Source of the DNA: Steinernema hermaphroditum
Lineage: Eukaryota; Nematoda; Chromadorea; Rhabditida; Steinernematidae
Length of the DNA stretch: 64,000 nt
Assembly (NCBI GenBank): GCA_030435675.1
Contig: CM059621.1
Location: 13,764,001-13,828,000, forward strand
Reading direction: 5' to 3'
Shown: piece after piece, positions 34,723 through 46,228 of the stretch
Numbering within the stretch: position 1 is the first letter of the stretch
Layout of the letters: every line of letters starts with the position of its first letter
Translations under genes and position numbers: made by a program
The notes under the pieces: generated by a model
The model's database searches: none
What the model was told of the DNA's origin: nothing
Seen by the model: only the letters and a program-made list of their open reading frames with translations

Positions 34723-37700
34723 GATTTTGCTCAAAAAATTTAGAAAAAAAGAAAAAAAATATTTTCGGAAAAAAACGTGCTCCGTTCAAAACCCTAAGGA
34801 TCTGTGGATTCGCGTTTGTTCTGTGTGAGCTTGGTATCAATCGAAAGCTGAATGAATTGCGCACAAAGTTACCGTTCTCGATTTTTGATTTTCGAGTTTA
34901 TGTTCGAGAAATCAACGAAACAATTTTTGGTGCGGTTTTGGTTCGGTTTTGGTTCGGTGGATGGTTCGGTGGATTGTGAAAGCGATGCCACGGCTGATGG
35001 TGGGTCTCGCCACGATTTGCCTGTGCCGCAGGAGCATGTTGTGTGCGAACGAGCGAGCGAAGCGAGCGTTGACCTGTTGCGCAGTTGCTTTTCACTTTTT
35101 CCACAACTTTCACCCAGTTAACCTGTCGCGCAGCCCCCACCCAGGCTAGTTGTGAAATTATATTGTGGGGTGATTTGAATTTTTGTCCGGTTTGGAGGGG
35201 GCGTTTAGGTGGGGTGGAGTGGTTTGTTTTAGGTGAAATTTTGGGGTAATGATCCTTAGGGAGGTAACTAAATTTTAGTAAAAATTTTTTTTGGATATGT
35301 TGATTGGAGCCGGAGATACGGTAGGATTTTGTCAAATTTGAAAAAAAATCGATTTTTCTGTAGGAAAAAATCTTGCGGGTGTGGTTTTTGGTGCATATTG
35401 TAGAGCGTGAAAATGCGCATAAAGTCTATTGAACAGAATTTTGAGAAAAAATGTAGAAAAACAGAAAAAAAATATTTTCGGAAAAAAATGACCTTCAATA
35501 AAAAGCCTAAGGATCTGTGGATTCGCGTTTGTTCTCAGCGAGCTTGGTATCAAAAGAAAGCCCGTTAAATTCCGCACACTTTGTCGTTGGGGATTTTGGA
35601 AATTCGAATTCCTCGCAGAGAAATCAACGAAACAAGTTTTGGTGCGGTTTTGGTTCGGTGGATGGTTCGGTGGATTGTGAAAGCGATGCCACGGCTGATG
35701 GTGGGTCTCACCACGATTCGCCTGTGCCGCAGGGGCGTGTTGCGTGCGAACGAGCGAGCGAAGCGAGCGTCGACCTGTTGCGCAGTTGCTTTTCACTTTT
35801 TTTTTTTCAACATTTTACGTGAACCCAAAATTCCAGCGAGTTAACCTGTCGCGCAGCCCCCACCCAGGCTAGTCGTGAAATTTTATGGTGGGGTGATTTG
35901 AATTTTTGTACGGTTTGCGGGGGGGTTTTAGGGGGTGTGGAGTGGTTTTTTTTGAGTGAAATTTTGCATGCATAATCCTTAGGGAGGTAACTAAATTTTA
36001 GTGCAAAAAAAATTTTTAAATCGTGTCAGGACCCGGAGATAGGTCCGATTTTGTGTTTTTTCGATGAAAAATCGAAATTAATTGGTAGAAAATTTTTTTT
36101 TGTGCGTGCTTAGGCTCATTTTGAAGAGCAGAAAATTTCGAGAAAGTGCGAAATCTTCGATTTTGCTCAAAAAATTTAGAAAAAAAGAAAAAAAAATATT
36201 TTCAAAAAAAAACGTGCTCCGTTCAAAACCCTAAGGATCTGTGGATTCGTGTTTGTTCTGTGTGAGCTTGGTATCAAAAGAAAGCCCATTAAATTCCGCA
36301 CACTTTGTCGTTGGGGGTTTTGGAAATTCGAATTCCTCGCGGAGAAATCAACGAAACAAGTTTTAGTGCGGTTTTGGTTCAGTTTTGGTTCGGTGGATGG
36401 TGGAGGATTGCGAAAGCGATGCCACGGCTGACGGTGGGTCTCGCCACGATTCGCCTGTGTCGCAGGGGCATATTGCGGGCGAACGAGCGAGCAAAGCGAG
36501 CGTCGACCTGTTGCGCAGTTCCTTTTCACTTTTTTCAACTAACCTCACTTTTCCACAACTTTCACCCAGTTAACCTGTCGCGCAGCCCCCACCCAGGCTA
36601 GTTGCGAAATTATATTGTGGGGTGTTTTGAATTTTTGTACGGTTTGGAGGGGGGCTTTAGGGGGTGTGGAGTGGTTTGTTTTAAGTGAAATTTTGTGTGT
36701 ATGATCTTTAGGGAGGCATTTAAATTTTAGTGGAAAAATTTTTTGGATATGTTGATTGGAGGTGAAGATAGGTCCAATTTTGTGTTTTTTCGATGAAAAA
36801 TCGAAATTAATTGATAGAAAATTTTTTTTTGTGCGTGCTTAGGCTCATTTTGAAGAGCGAAAAATTTCGAGAAAGTGCGAAATCTTCGATTTTGCTCAAA
36901 AAATTTAGAAAAAAAGAAAAAAAATATTTTCGGAAAAAAACGTGCTCCGTTCAAAACCCTAAGGATCTGTGGATTCGCGTTTGTTCGAGGCGAGCTTGGT
37001 ATCAAAAGAAAGCCCATTAAATTCCGCACACTTTGTCGTTGGGGATTTTGGAAATTCGAATTCCTCGCAGAGAAATCAACGAAAGAAGTTTTGGATCGGG
37101 TTTGCTTCGGTTTTGGTTCGGTGGATGGTGGAGGATTGCGAAAGCGATGCCACGGGGGTATTGGGTCTCGCCGCGATTCGCCTGTGTCGCAGGGGCATGT
37201 TGCGGGCGAACGAGCGAGCGAAGCGAGCGTCGACCTGTTGCGCAGTTGCTTTTCACTTTTTTCAACTAACCTCACTTTTCCACAACTTTCACCCAGTTAA
37301 CCTGTCGCGCAGCCCCCACCCAGGCTAGTTGTGAAATTTTATTGTGGGGTGATTTGAATTTTTGTACGGTTTGCGGGGGGGTTTTAGGGGGTGTGGAGTG
37401 GTGCGTTTTGGATGAAATTTTGTGTGTATGTTCTTTAGGGAGGCATTTAAATTTTGGTGAAAAAATTTTTTCAATATCGTTGTGGGAGCCGGAGATAGGT
37501 CCGATTTTGTGTTTTTTCGATGAAAAATCGAAATTAATTGATAGAAAATTTTTTTTTGTGCCTGCTTAGGCCCATTTTGAAGAGCGAAAAATTTCGAGAA
37601 AGTGCGAAATCTTCGATTTTGCTCAAAAAAATTAGAAAAAAAGAAAAAAAATATTTTCAAAAAAAACCGTGCTCCGTTCAAAACCCTAAGGATCTGTGGA

Positions 37701-38342
37701 TTCGCGTTTGTTCGAGGCGAGCTTGGTACCAATCGAAAGCTGAGTGAATTGCGCACAAAGTTACCGTTCTCGATTTTTGAATTTCGAGTTCCTCTTCGAG
37801 AAATCAACGAATTAAGTTTTGGTGCGGTTTTGGTTCAGTTTTGGTTCGGTGGATGGTGGTGGATTGCGAAAGCGATGCCACGACTGTTGGTGGGTCTCGC
37901 CACGATTCGCCTGTTCCGCAGGGGCATGTTGCGGGCGAACGAGCGAGCGAAGCGAGCGTCGACCTGTTGCGCAGTTGCTTTTCACTTTTTTCAACATTTT
38001 ACGTGATCCCAAAGTTCTCACGAGTTAACCTGTCGCGCAGCCCCCACCCAGGCTAGTTGTGAAATTATATTGTGGGGTGATTTGAATTTTTGTACGGTTT
38101 GGAGGGGGGCTTTAGGGGGTGTGGAGTGGTTTTTTTTGAGTGAAATTTTGTGTGTATATTCCTTAGGGAGGCATTTAAATTTTAGTGAAAAATTTTTTTG
38201 GATATGTTGATTGGAGGTGAAGATAGGTCCGATTTTGTGTTTTTTCGATGAAAAATCGAAATTAATTGGTAGAAAATTTTTTTTTGTGCGTGCTTAGGCT
38301 CATTTTGAAGAGCAGAAAATTTCGAGAAAGTGCGAAATCTTC
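34723..38342 (+). repeat. Higher-order block 2 (3.62 kb, five units)
   Basis: Near-perfect copy of 31104-34722. Similarity continues to about 38394 before unit 12 becomes distinct. Block-to-block identity far exceeds the identity between neighbouring units, the signature of a recent unequal exchange involving five units, or of an assembly duplication. Confidence 0.95.
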
Positions 38343-39468
38343 GATTTTGCTCAAAAAATTTAGAAAAAAAGAAAAAAAATATTTTCGGAAAAAATCGTGC
38401 TCCGTTCAAAACCCTAAGGATCTGTGGATTCGCGTTTTTTTGGAGTGAGTTAGGTATCAATCGAAAGCTGAGTGAATTGCGCACAGAGTTACCGTTCTCG
38501 ATTTTTGAATTTCGAGTTCCTCTTCGAGAAATCAACGAAACAAGTTTTGGTACAGTTTTGGTTCGGTGGATGGTGGTGGATTGCGAAAGCGAGATGCCAC
38601 GGTTGTTGGTGGGTCTCGCCACGATTCGCCTGTGCCGCAGGGACATGTTGCGGGCGAACGAGCGAGCAAAGCGAGCGTCGACCTATTGCGCAGTTGCTTT
38701 TCACTTTTTTCAACTAACCTCACTTTTCCACTACTTTCACACAGTTAACCTGTCGCGCAGCCCCCACCCAGGCTAGTCCCCCCTATATATGTGTGTGTTG
38801 GGAAGTTTTGGTCACACTTTGAGGGGTCCTTTAGGTGGTGTGGTTTGGGGCGTTTTTGATAAAATTTTGTGTGGATAATCCTTAGGGGCGGAAATTTTTT
38901 TTAGTGAAAAAATTTTTTCAAAATCGTTGTGGGACCTGGAGATATGGCCCGTTTTAGGCAAAATCAATAAAAAATCGAAATTTTGAAAATAAAAAATTTT
39001 GCAGGGTGAGTTTTTGGTGCATGTTGTAGAGCGTCGAAATCTCCACAAATTCTATCGAACAGATTTTCGAGAAAAAATTTAGAAAAAAAGAAAAAAAAGA
39101 TTTTCACAAAAAAACGTCCTCCGTTCAAAACCCTACTCCTCTCTGGATTTTCGTTTGTTCTGCGCAAGCTTGGTATCAAACGAAAGCTGAATAAATTCCG
39201 CAGAGGGTAGTTGTGGCGGATTTTTGAATTTCGAGTTTATTTTCGAGAAATCAACGAATTAAATTTTGGTGCGATTTTTGGTGAGGAAGTTCGTGGATTG
39301 CGAAAGCGATGCCACGGGTCCCGACGCGATTCGCCTGTGCCGCAGTGGGAGGGGAGCAAGTTGCGGACGAGCGAGCGAGCGAAGCGAGCGTCAACCTGTT
39401 GCGCAGTTGCTTTTCACTTTTCCACAACTTCGACCGATGTTAACCTGTCGCACAGCGCACCAGGCTAG

Positions 39469-39999
39469 TGAAACAATGGAATTCCTGGGAAAGTAGTGAC
39501 AACTCTCGGCATTTAGCGTAATCCGGAGGATATTGAAATGGTTCGCCAAATGTTTCGTTGAAGCGTAGGCAAAATGATGTGGAATTTAAGGCACCACGCA
39601 GGAGGAAAACATCGCTGAGGACAATGAGGTACGCAGATAGACGGCTGCGTACCGCTTACGTATTCTTCGACTATTTTTGGTTAGGTCATGACTAAGCCTT
39701 TTGCACTTAGAGTTTGAGTAATGATATACAAAGAAAGCTTGCAAAAATATGGATACGTTGCGCAACGGCGCTACGGAAAACGAAGTGTATTGGTATAAAC
39801 AATTAGAGAACTGACTGTTCGGAGACAAGAGTAATCTGATTAGTTATATTTAGCGCTGATCTTTCAAACGAGCGGTCATTGAATGGCTCCAGCACAAGTA
39901 GACAAAAAGCAAAAAAGAGTAGAAGAAAAGGAGGCCAAAGAGATCGTCAAGTGTATTACGAGCATATATTAGCGTATATTAATCAACTGCTTTAATTGA
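39469..39999. other. Gene-free stretch between array and R1 copy B
   Basis: No gene is supported. Unremarkable AT-leaning sequence. Confidence 0.4.
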
Positions 40000-40527
40000 G
40001 GGTCTTTCATTTGTGCCCCCAGCGATCGGTCGGGTCGTTCACTCGCTCTCTCTCTCTTTCTGAGGCTGTCTGAGCCGAATGAGTTAAGTGAGCGGTCGTT
40101 CTCGGCCGTCGTTGTTGGCGTAATGATCGCCCCGGCTCCCAGAAGGCCTGGAACACCAGGGAGCCGTAGTTCCACCGTCTCGCCAAAAAGCCCGTCACGG
40201 CCGCCCGACTCTACCCGCGCCGCCAGAGAAGCCGAAGAAGTGCTGTAACTACGAAGTCTGCGCCGCCAGCCGAACCAAAGATGACTCTCCGCTCCGTTGG
40301 CTCTGCTCCATCGCTATTCCACTTCCGGAATCAACTCTTCACGACTTCGATGCCCGCGCAAACTAATGGGAACGCTGCATTCTATTCGGATTCGTCTGCT
40401 CCACCGAAATCAGAAGAAAATCAGCAACCACGGTGTGACTATGTTCTTCTTTGTGCATATATGAGACGTCCTGCACGGCGTAAGCCGTTGATTCGGGAAG
40501 ATAAATCGTGTAAATCGTGTAAAAATC
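40000..40527 (+). mobile_element. R1 retroposon copy B
   Basis: Uninterrupted 528 bp copy. It is flanked by the 11 bp duplication GCTTTAATTGA (39989-39999 and 40528-40538). The head is GGGTCTTTCATTTGTG. The tail has two AAATCGTGT units and then AAAAATC. It is GC-rich for its first 350 bp. An open frame runs through the tail half (peptide FRNQLFTTSMPAQTNGN…), also largely open in copies A and C, which may reflect descent from a coding sequence. It provides the empty-site reference for the LTR insertion in copy A. Confidence 0.9.
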
Positions 40528-40818
40528 GCTTTAATTGAAGGGACTGGAAAGGTTATGGATAACAACTGCAAGCCGGCACTTGACGACATCTTTGGTCAAC
40601 ATAGAAATTTGGGTTGGTATATGAGCACCACGCCGCGTTTAGCTAAGCAAAAATTTTGCAAAACGAAGGGACAAGAATCAGCTGGAGAAACAATTAGAGG
40701 AGTGAGTGTTCGGCAATATTCGACAATGTCGTTTTCTATATTTAGCATTGTTTTGCAATATTCGAAATACGAGAGAACTTTGAACGGAGAGGAGGAAGTC
40801 GTTGGAATGTTTACATCG

Positions 40819-40863
40819 CTTATCTTCCCGAATCAAGGGTACTACACCGTGCAGGACGTCAAA
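40819..40863 (-). repeat. R1 retroposon, tail-end fragment
   Basis: TATCTTCCCGAATCAAG and CCGTGCAGGACGTC match the reverse complement of the R1 tail. Confidence 0.6.
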
Positions 40864-41094
40864 TATTCGTCGGTTTCCATGACTTTGCGTGGGTATCGGT
40901 AAATCGAAAAATTGACTCCGGTTCGGTTTAAGACTTAAAATGGTGGGACATAAACGGGGAGGAGGAAGTCATAGCCGCTGCGGTCGAGCGAAAAGCACAC
41001 CCGCAAAAATATTAGGTCGATGTAATAATGTCCATTGATTTAGGAAATGGACGTTGGAGAGGCATCTAATACGAATAGCCGAGAATGCTCACCT

Positions 41095-41148
41095 GATTCA
41101 TTTCTGAGAGACACTTGACAGATCGCCACCGACGCAAATGAAAGACCT
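41095..41148 (-). repeat. R1 retroposon, head-only fragment
   Basis: CATTTCTGAGAGA and GCAAATGAAAGACCTC match the R1 head in minus orientation, with an internal gap. Confidence 0.5.
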
Positions 41149-42125
41149 CACTTTAAAGAGCCTCTCCGGTCCATTCCAACCCTATATACAAAAATATTAG
41201 GTCCACGCTCTCTATGTCCCATAAAAGAGTCCTTACGTGTCATTGATTCAGAAAGTAAAACAAGAAGCTGGAGTCTATAGTCTGGACAAAAGTCTCCCAG
41301 AAAACGCAAACCTTCAGCGCAGAGCAGCCGCAGCTGTGAATCACACACCATACGGAAAGCGCCCAAATAATCGGTCACTGTGAGCAACGCTTCATGCAGC
41401 CGGATGGCCTTATCAATATTAAATTCAACATTTGTTACATAGGCGCCATTATGTAATGTATCATTCTCCTGTTAAGCTTCTACAATACGCGAAGAATGTA
41501 AACTTACATAAGTGGATCAGAATCGTCTGTATTGCTTAAATTTTCACCATTAAAGCGGCAAGGATATTGCAATGCTCAAATGGTCAACAAATGGTCAACG
41601 CACTTATTTTACGAAACACATTAAAGCGATTCTGCGAATCTAAGCTGCTTCTCTGCATTGCTAAGACAAAGATCACATACATCGCGTATTCATTGCTGTC
41701 GAGCGCGATAAATAGTGCAATCCTACTCAAAACACTGCATGAGTCATAGTCTTGTTTCTCACAATTCTGCAATGAACGTACTGTTGTAGATAGAACATGC
41801 ATAAAAATACGAATGCGTAATGTAATACATCATCATGAAATCCAGCTGCGTGGGCCGAGAGAAATATGTCGACTGGGAAGCACCCTTATGGTGGGATTCC
41901 ACATCACTTTTCCACATTGACCTTTGGCGAAATTGAATTTAAAGAGCACGGAAATCCGTTCTAGACTCTATCAAAACGCAAAAACAGTCCATCGGAGAAA
42001 ACATTTCTGTTTGCATTTCAAAAGTACTAACGGATACAGGTACTCTGATGTTTGAACAAGACCGGCAAGTCGATAAGATCTAGAACAACCAATCTACAGT
42101 GCGCTCAACGATCATAGGGGACTTC

Positions 42126-42914
42126 CGGCTCTATTAGCGAATAGCGGCCAAAAGTATTTTTGTACGGCCAAAAGTCGGAATAGCGGCCAAAAGTATTTTT
42201 CAACGGCCAAATGTCGGAATAGCGGCCAAAAGTATTTTTCAACGGCCAAATGTCGGAATAGCGGCCAAAAGTATTTTATCACAATTTTATCACAAACAGA
42301 ACATGAAATGTTCAATAGTCATCCTCTTCGGGATCTTCTTCGGGCTCCTCTTCGGGCTCATCCGAGCTTTCTTCGGAGCTCGGAGCTAGGAGCTGGATAT
42401 GGAATACACCCGCCGATGGGTTAACCATCGGATAAACTTTGCAAATCCAAAGGATAGGACAGTCCACACACAGGGGATAGAAGCCACTTGGGGTGCGATA
42501 AAATCAGACATGCGTCACCTGCGGGGAACATCTACAGAAAAATTTGCCTCCCAAAAACCTCTATGAGTACGCTTTTACGAGTACGAGTACTTTCGTCGCT
42601 ATTTTGAGAGACAGCGAATTTTGGAGCACCTCCTTGTCGAGATGCGGACGATGATGGAATACGAAAACTCATTCAAAACCCAAAATTCTTTCGGTCTTGA
42701 CGAGAGCGATAGCGATGACGTCTTACTAGTCTCTGCGCTGAAAAAAAAATTGAAAATTGTGATAAAATTGAAAATTGTGATAAAATACTTTTGGCCGCTA
42801 TTCCGATTTTTGGCTTTCAAAAAATACTTTTGGCCGCTATTCCGACTTTTGGCTTTCAAAAAATACTTTTGGCCGTCCAAAAATACTTTTGGCCGCTATT
42901 CGCTAATAGAGCCG
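42126..42914 (+). mobile_element. 789 bp terminal-inverted-repeat DNA transposon remnant (Merlin/ISXO2-like)
   Basis: The ends are inverted repeats: left CGGCTCTATTAGCGAATAGC, right its reverse complement. The direct repeat GACTTC lies at 42120-42125 and 42915-42920. Each end carries sub-terminal tandem repeats of a GCGGCCAAAAGTATTTT-type unit (about 42140-42275 and 42785-42895, inverted to each other), closed by TTTTATCACAATTTT-like blocks. Inside is the end of an ISXO2/IS1016-type transposase. Merlin elements usually have 8-9 bp target duplications, so the 6 bp repeat is atypical or eroded. Confidence 0.8.
42405..42566 (+). pseudogene. ISXO2/Merlin-type transposase, 3' remnant
   Basis: The open frame reads WVNHRINFANPKDRTVHTQG followed by IEATWGAIKSDMRHL and a stop. 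NH..NF..P....HT..IE..W...K is the hallmark around the catalytic Glu of ISXO2-like (DDE) transposases of the Merlin superfamily. The first catalytic residues and the N-terminus are missing. After the stop, a second stretch near 42570-42720 (YFRRYFERQRILEHLL) looks like the frameshifted C-terminus. Antisense to the upstream part, an acidic peptide frame (…SSEESSDEPEEEPEED…) ends at 42311, significance unknown. Not functional. Confidence 0.7.
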
Positions 42915-43624
42915 GACTTCCTCCTAAACATAGATCGAAGTACACATGCACTCTACAACTCTGAAATTCGGACAGCGCAGCGAAATCCATCCTCGTTCTG
43001 AAGGAAAATCAAGTAGCACTATAAAATAATGCAGCAAATAATTCACCGATTAAGCCGTTAGTCCTTTCATACGTTTACAAACATGAAGCCTTTTGTGTAT
43101 TTATAAGCGATTGCAAAGTACGTTTGTATACGGTAAGTGCAGACTGCCAAAACATAAGATTTGCACTTAATGATGAAAATAAGACCCAACGTCACTAGAC
43201 AGAACATCTCTGATGGTCGGTATGCATATGCTCCAATATGCACGGCCATGCTCGGAAAAGATGAAGTTCATCATTTAGAGAAGAAAATCCAAGTCTATTC
43301 TTGACACATATTCATTTGCAGTATGAAAAGGAGATTGGTATTTTGTTTGTTACTTAGTATTTCCAAAGATTTCTGGGCTTTTGATGTAATAACTTGCTAT
43401 CAAAACAATTTGCTCAATAAAAATACCAAAATATAACAGTTATAAACCGATAACAAAAAGAGTTCGAAATGCTGACTCACAAAATGTCAGCCCACATGTT
43501 TGCTTAGCCTCCTTGCTTTTCTTGAACATTCATTGAAAAGTATTGGCTTCAATTGGTTCCAAGATCCGTTCTACACAGCTATGTAAAAATGGAAGAAGGA
43601 ATTACCTATCTGTGGAGTCTCTCT

Positions 43625-43700
43625 GGTCACCCTGTATTCCGAGTTTACCGTAGTTCCAACGTCTTTCCAAGAAGCCAGTCACCCTGTATTCACCTGTATC
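43625..43700 (+). repeat. R1 retroposon fragment (middle part)
   Basis: CCGTAGTTCCAACGTCTTTCC and AAGAAGCCAGTCA-type sequence matches the R1 centre, diverged. Confidence 0.4.
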
Positions 43701-45281
43701 AAAAGGAGAATTTGGAAAATTGGTGCCTTTGCACTGACTCCAAACACTCCAAAAATTTCGTCCATTTTCTTTTTATAAACTACGATTAAAAAAGCAAAAA
43801 CTAATCTATCAAACAGCTGTCCTAGTTCGAAATGTTGGTTCGCAATAGTCGACAGCTCTATACATGCTTTATATTGTGCACTGGAACTTTAGCTCCTAGA
43901 GAACTTTGCGAATTTGCAGTCGTGTTCTTGCTTTGTTCGTTCAACAATGCAGAGATTCACAATTCAAACGCTCCTCATAACAACTAATTGAAGTTTGGGT
44001 ATTCACTACTGATCCCATGGGCCCATTCTAAAGTGATCTCACTGGAGGAAAAGGCTGTCAGTTATCCATTTTGTAACACTACATAGATCTACACAGATCT
44101 ACAAAGTTCGAAATTTGGATGGGTTTGAAGTTTGACGTTGGCAGCGAAGAATGTTTTCAAGCGATACAACGACTTGTAACAATTCTGGTTCGGAATAAAC
44201 AGTTACAGAGATTTCAAATCCAATAGTAAATGGCTTCTGGAAGGCTTATGAATGATTATTCAAAAATTCAAGCACCGCGCCATGGGAACTGAACAACAAA
44301 ATGACGACATGTGATGTAGTATTTTGTACATCACAATTCTAAGTAAATAGATTAACTGTACCTTAGTCTTTGCACATGACAACCGGTTATGTAAGTCACA
44401 GGACCGAAGATAATCGATAAAAGCGATAAACATATCACAGCGGTCACCACCAGAGTAGACCGTAAATAAGAGAAAAGATATTCGTAAATTTCGGCCAAAG
44501 GAAAACAACCTTCTCGTCTCAAAGGTCGAGAACCACACATCGGACCCTGCCAAATGGACATCTACTTGGTTCTTGGTTGTCCACAAGCAAAAAAAAATAA
44601 CAAATCCACTGGCGGAGAGTCTCCGCAAAAAGGCCGATCGAAAGCGAAGTCGCCGCTCCACGTGTCCAAAGTCCGTCCGAAACTAACAAAATCACCCCAA
44701 AAAGAGGCGCGCTGCCCCTAAGACGCAAACGAACGCTCTCGGGCTAGCCCGTCGCCATTCCAGAGATCCCCGCGGACATTCCTCATCACTTCCGCAACTT
44801 CGACGGCCGCGACAAAGTCGACACGACTAGGCGATGTTGCGGGGGGGTGTGGGGCGGAGGGCGCCACCACGAAGCCTCCCCGCTCGAAAACAGCTGATCG
44901 GCAGCGCAAAATGACGCGGATGGTGCGAAAACTACACACACTGGAGGCGTCTGAATTGTGCGCGAACTGGCAAGAGGCGATAAATAGCCGCAATTGCACT
45001 GGTAGTGCGCGGTGAGTTCGTCTTTCTGCGCAACATGACGCCAACGGATGTACGTTGAAATGCACTCCGCAGAAAAAAATATGCTGAGAACTGAGGATGC
45101 ACTTGTTTGCAATACATTTGAAGATAAGCACTTATGAAATCACTCAATAACACATCGCTGAGTGCTTATTTGATGAGGACTAAATCGACTCAAAAATGAA
45201 ACTTATTTGTTTTTGTACAATTCTCTGTGCACAAATTACACATAGGAAAGGGGTGATCTTGATGACAAAACGCTTAAATGA

Positions 45282-45345
45282 CGTTGTGGGTATGGTGACG
45301 GACTTCTTGGCAGGGCGGTGGAACTGCGGCTTATATTCCATCGTA
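45282..45345 (-). repeat. R1 retroposon fragment (middle part)
   Basis: GACGGACTTCTTGGCAGGGC and GGTGGAACTGCGGCT match the reverse complement of the R1 centre. Confidence 0.5.
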
Positions 45346-46062
45346 GTATGAGGAGCGAGGAGTAAGAGTTCGATTTCACTGCAGAACTAGGATATAATAA
45401 CTCCGGTTTATGTCTCCGAATTTCTGGTATTGCATAAGTAGCATAAATTCACGTGATGAGCGGAACTTGTGGTATCAAAAATTACACATAGAAGTATCTT
45501 TCATCCATGGGACGATCAATGTACAAGGTGCGCCAGATAAACTGCAACATTTTTGATTCGTTGATTTAAGTGGATTTGCGAGAGTTTGAATACTGTTGAT
45601 CACCGTGTTCGTGTTTCCTATTTTAAGCCTGACTATTTGGTATCAGATGCAAAAACCCCATGCAAAAATAGTCATCTCTTCCCCCCAACCTCCCCCCCCC
45701 CCAACAAAGTTACTTACTGTGTCAGGCTATCAGTGGAATAGTAAATGAATGGCAATGCAACGATAAATGGAATGAGAATTAACGTATTCAAATAGAACAT
45801 GCTCTGCGCCGAAAAAAGAAGATCAGCAGCTACTACGGTGATATACGGTTCTCCTTTGAGCATTATGACATATCTTGCATGACGAATGTCATTGATTCAA
45901 GAGTAAATGTATGTATGTAAAAAATAGAACAACTACGTTTGAAAAATCTGCAGAAACGATGATGTATGGAGACAGTTGTGCAAAAACATGAAAATAAAAG
46001 TGTGGTCAAAAATATGTCTTTGCTGAACATTACATTTTACATTACATTACATTTACTCTTGA

Positions 46063-46228
46063 CTCAATGGCATTTCGACCAGGAAGTAGCGCGGACGGTG
46101 GAGTTCGGCGGACGAAACCCATCGACGCAGCGGTTGGCGGAGTAGACTTCGAAGTTGGGGCGATTCTTCGTCTTGAATGGGCGGCGCGGGTGGTCGGGCG
46201 GTGTTGACAGTCTTCTTGGCGAGATATA
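46063..46228 (-). repeat. R1 retroposon fragment (middle part)
   Basis: GTAGACTTCGAAGTTG, GGGCGGCGCGGGT, GTCGGGCGGT and CTTCTTGGCGAGA align with the reverse complement of R1, strongly diverged. Confidence 0.6.

Larger units (their letters stand above)
30091..39468 (+). repeat. Tandem array of 13 ~720 bp units
   Basis: Unit ends (…CACCCAGGCTAG) fall at 30818, 31530, 32252, 32981, 33708, 34436, 35149, 35872, 36601, 37328, 38056, 38776 and 39468. Unit lengths are 712-729 bp except the last, which is 692 bp and much more diverged. Each unit has an AT-rich body (poly-A/T runs, TAGAAAAAAAGAAAA) and a GC-rich 3' part with GAGCGAGCGAAGCGAGCG, CTGTTGCGCAG and CCTGTCGCGCAG. The 3' end CTAG is followed by T in every unit. 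The last unit starts TCCCCCCTATATA. TC…CTAG-T ends and a GC-rich 3' region recall Helitron-type elements, but no Rep/helicase coding is present. Open frames inside are by-products of the repeat. Confidence 0.95.
40540..42119. other. Gene-free stretch with R1 fragments
   Basis: Contains R1 fragments at 40819-40863 and 41095-41148. No gene is supported. Confidence 0.4.

Noticed and set aside
30234..38776. Dozens of open frames of 60-180 codons on both strands in the array
   Set aside because: They recur unit by unit with the ~720 bp period, shift frame between units and have low-complexity Phe/Lys runs from A/T tracts. They are shadows of the repeat.
42621..43001. 126-codon + frame at the right end of the transposon
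   Set aside because: It runs through the sub-terminal repeats and the inverted terminus into flanking DNA. Only its first part may be frameshifted transposase.
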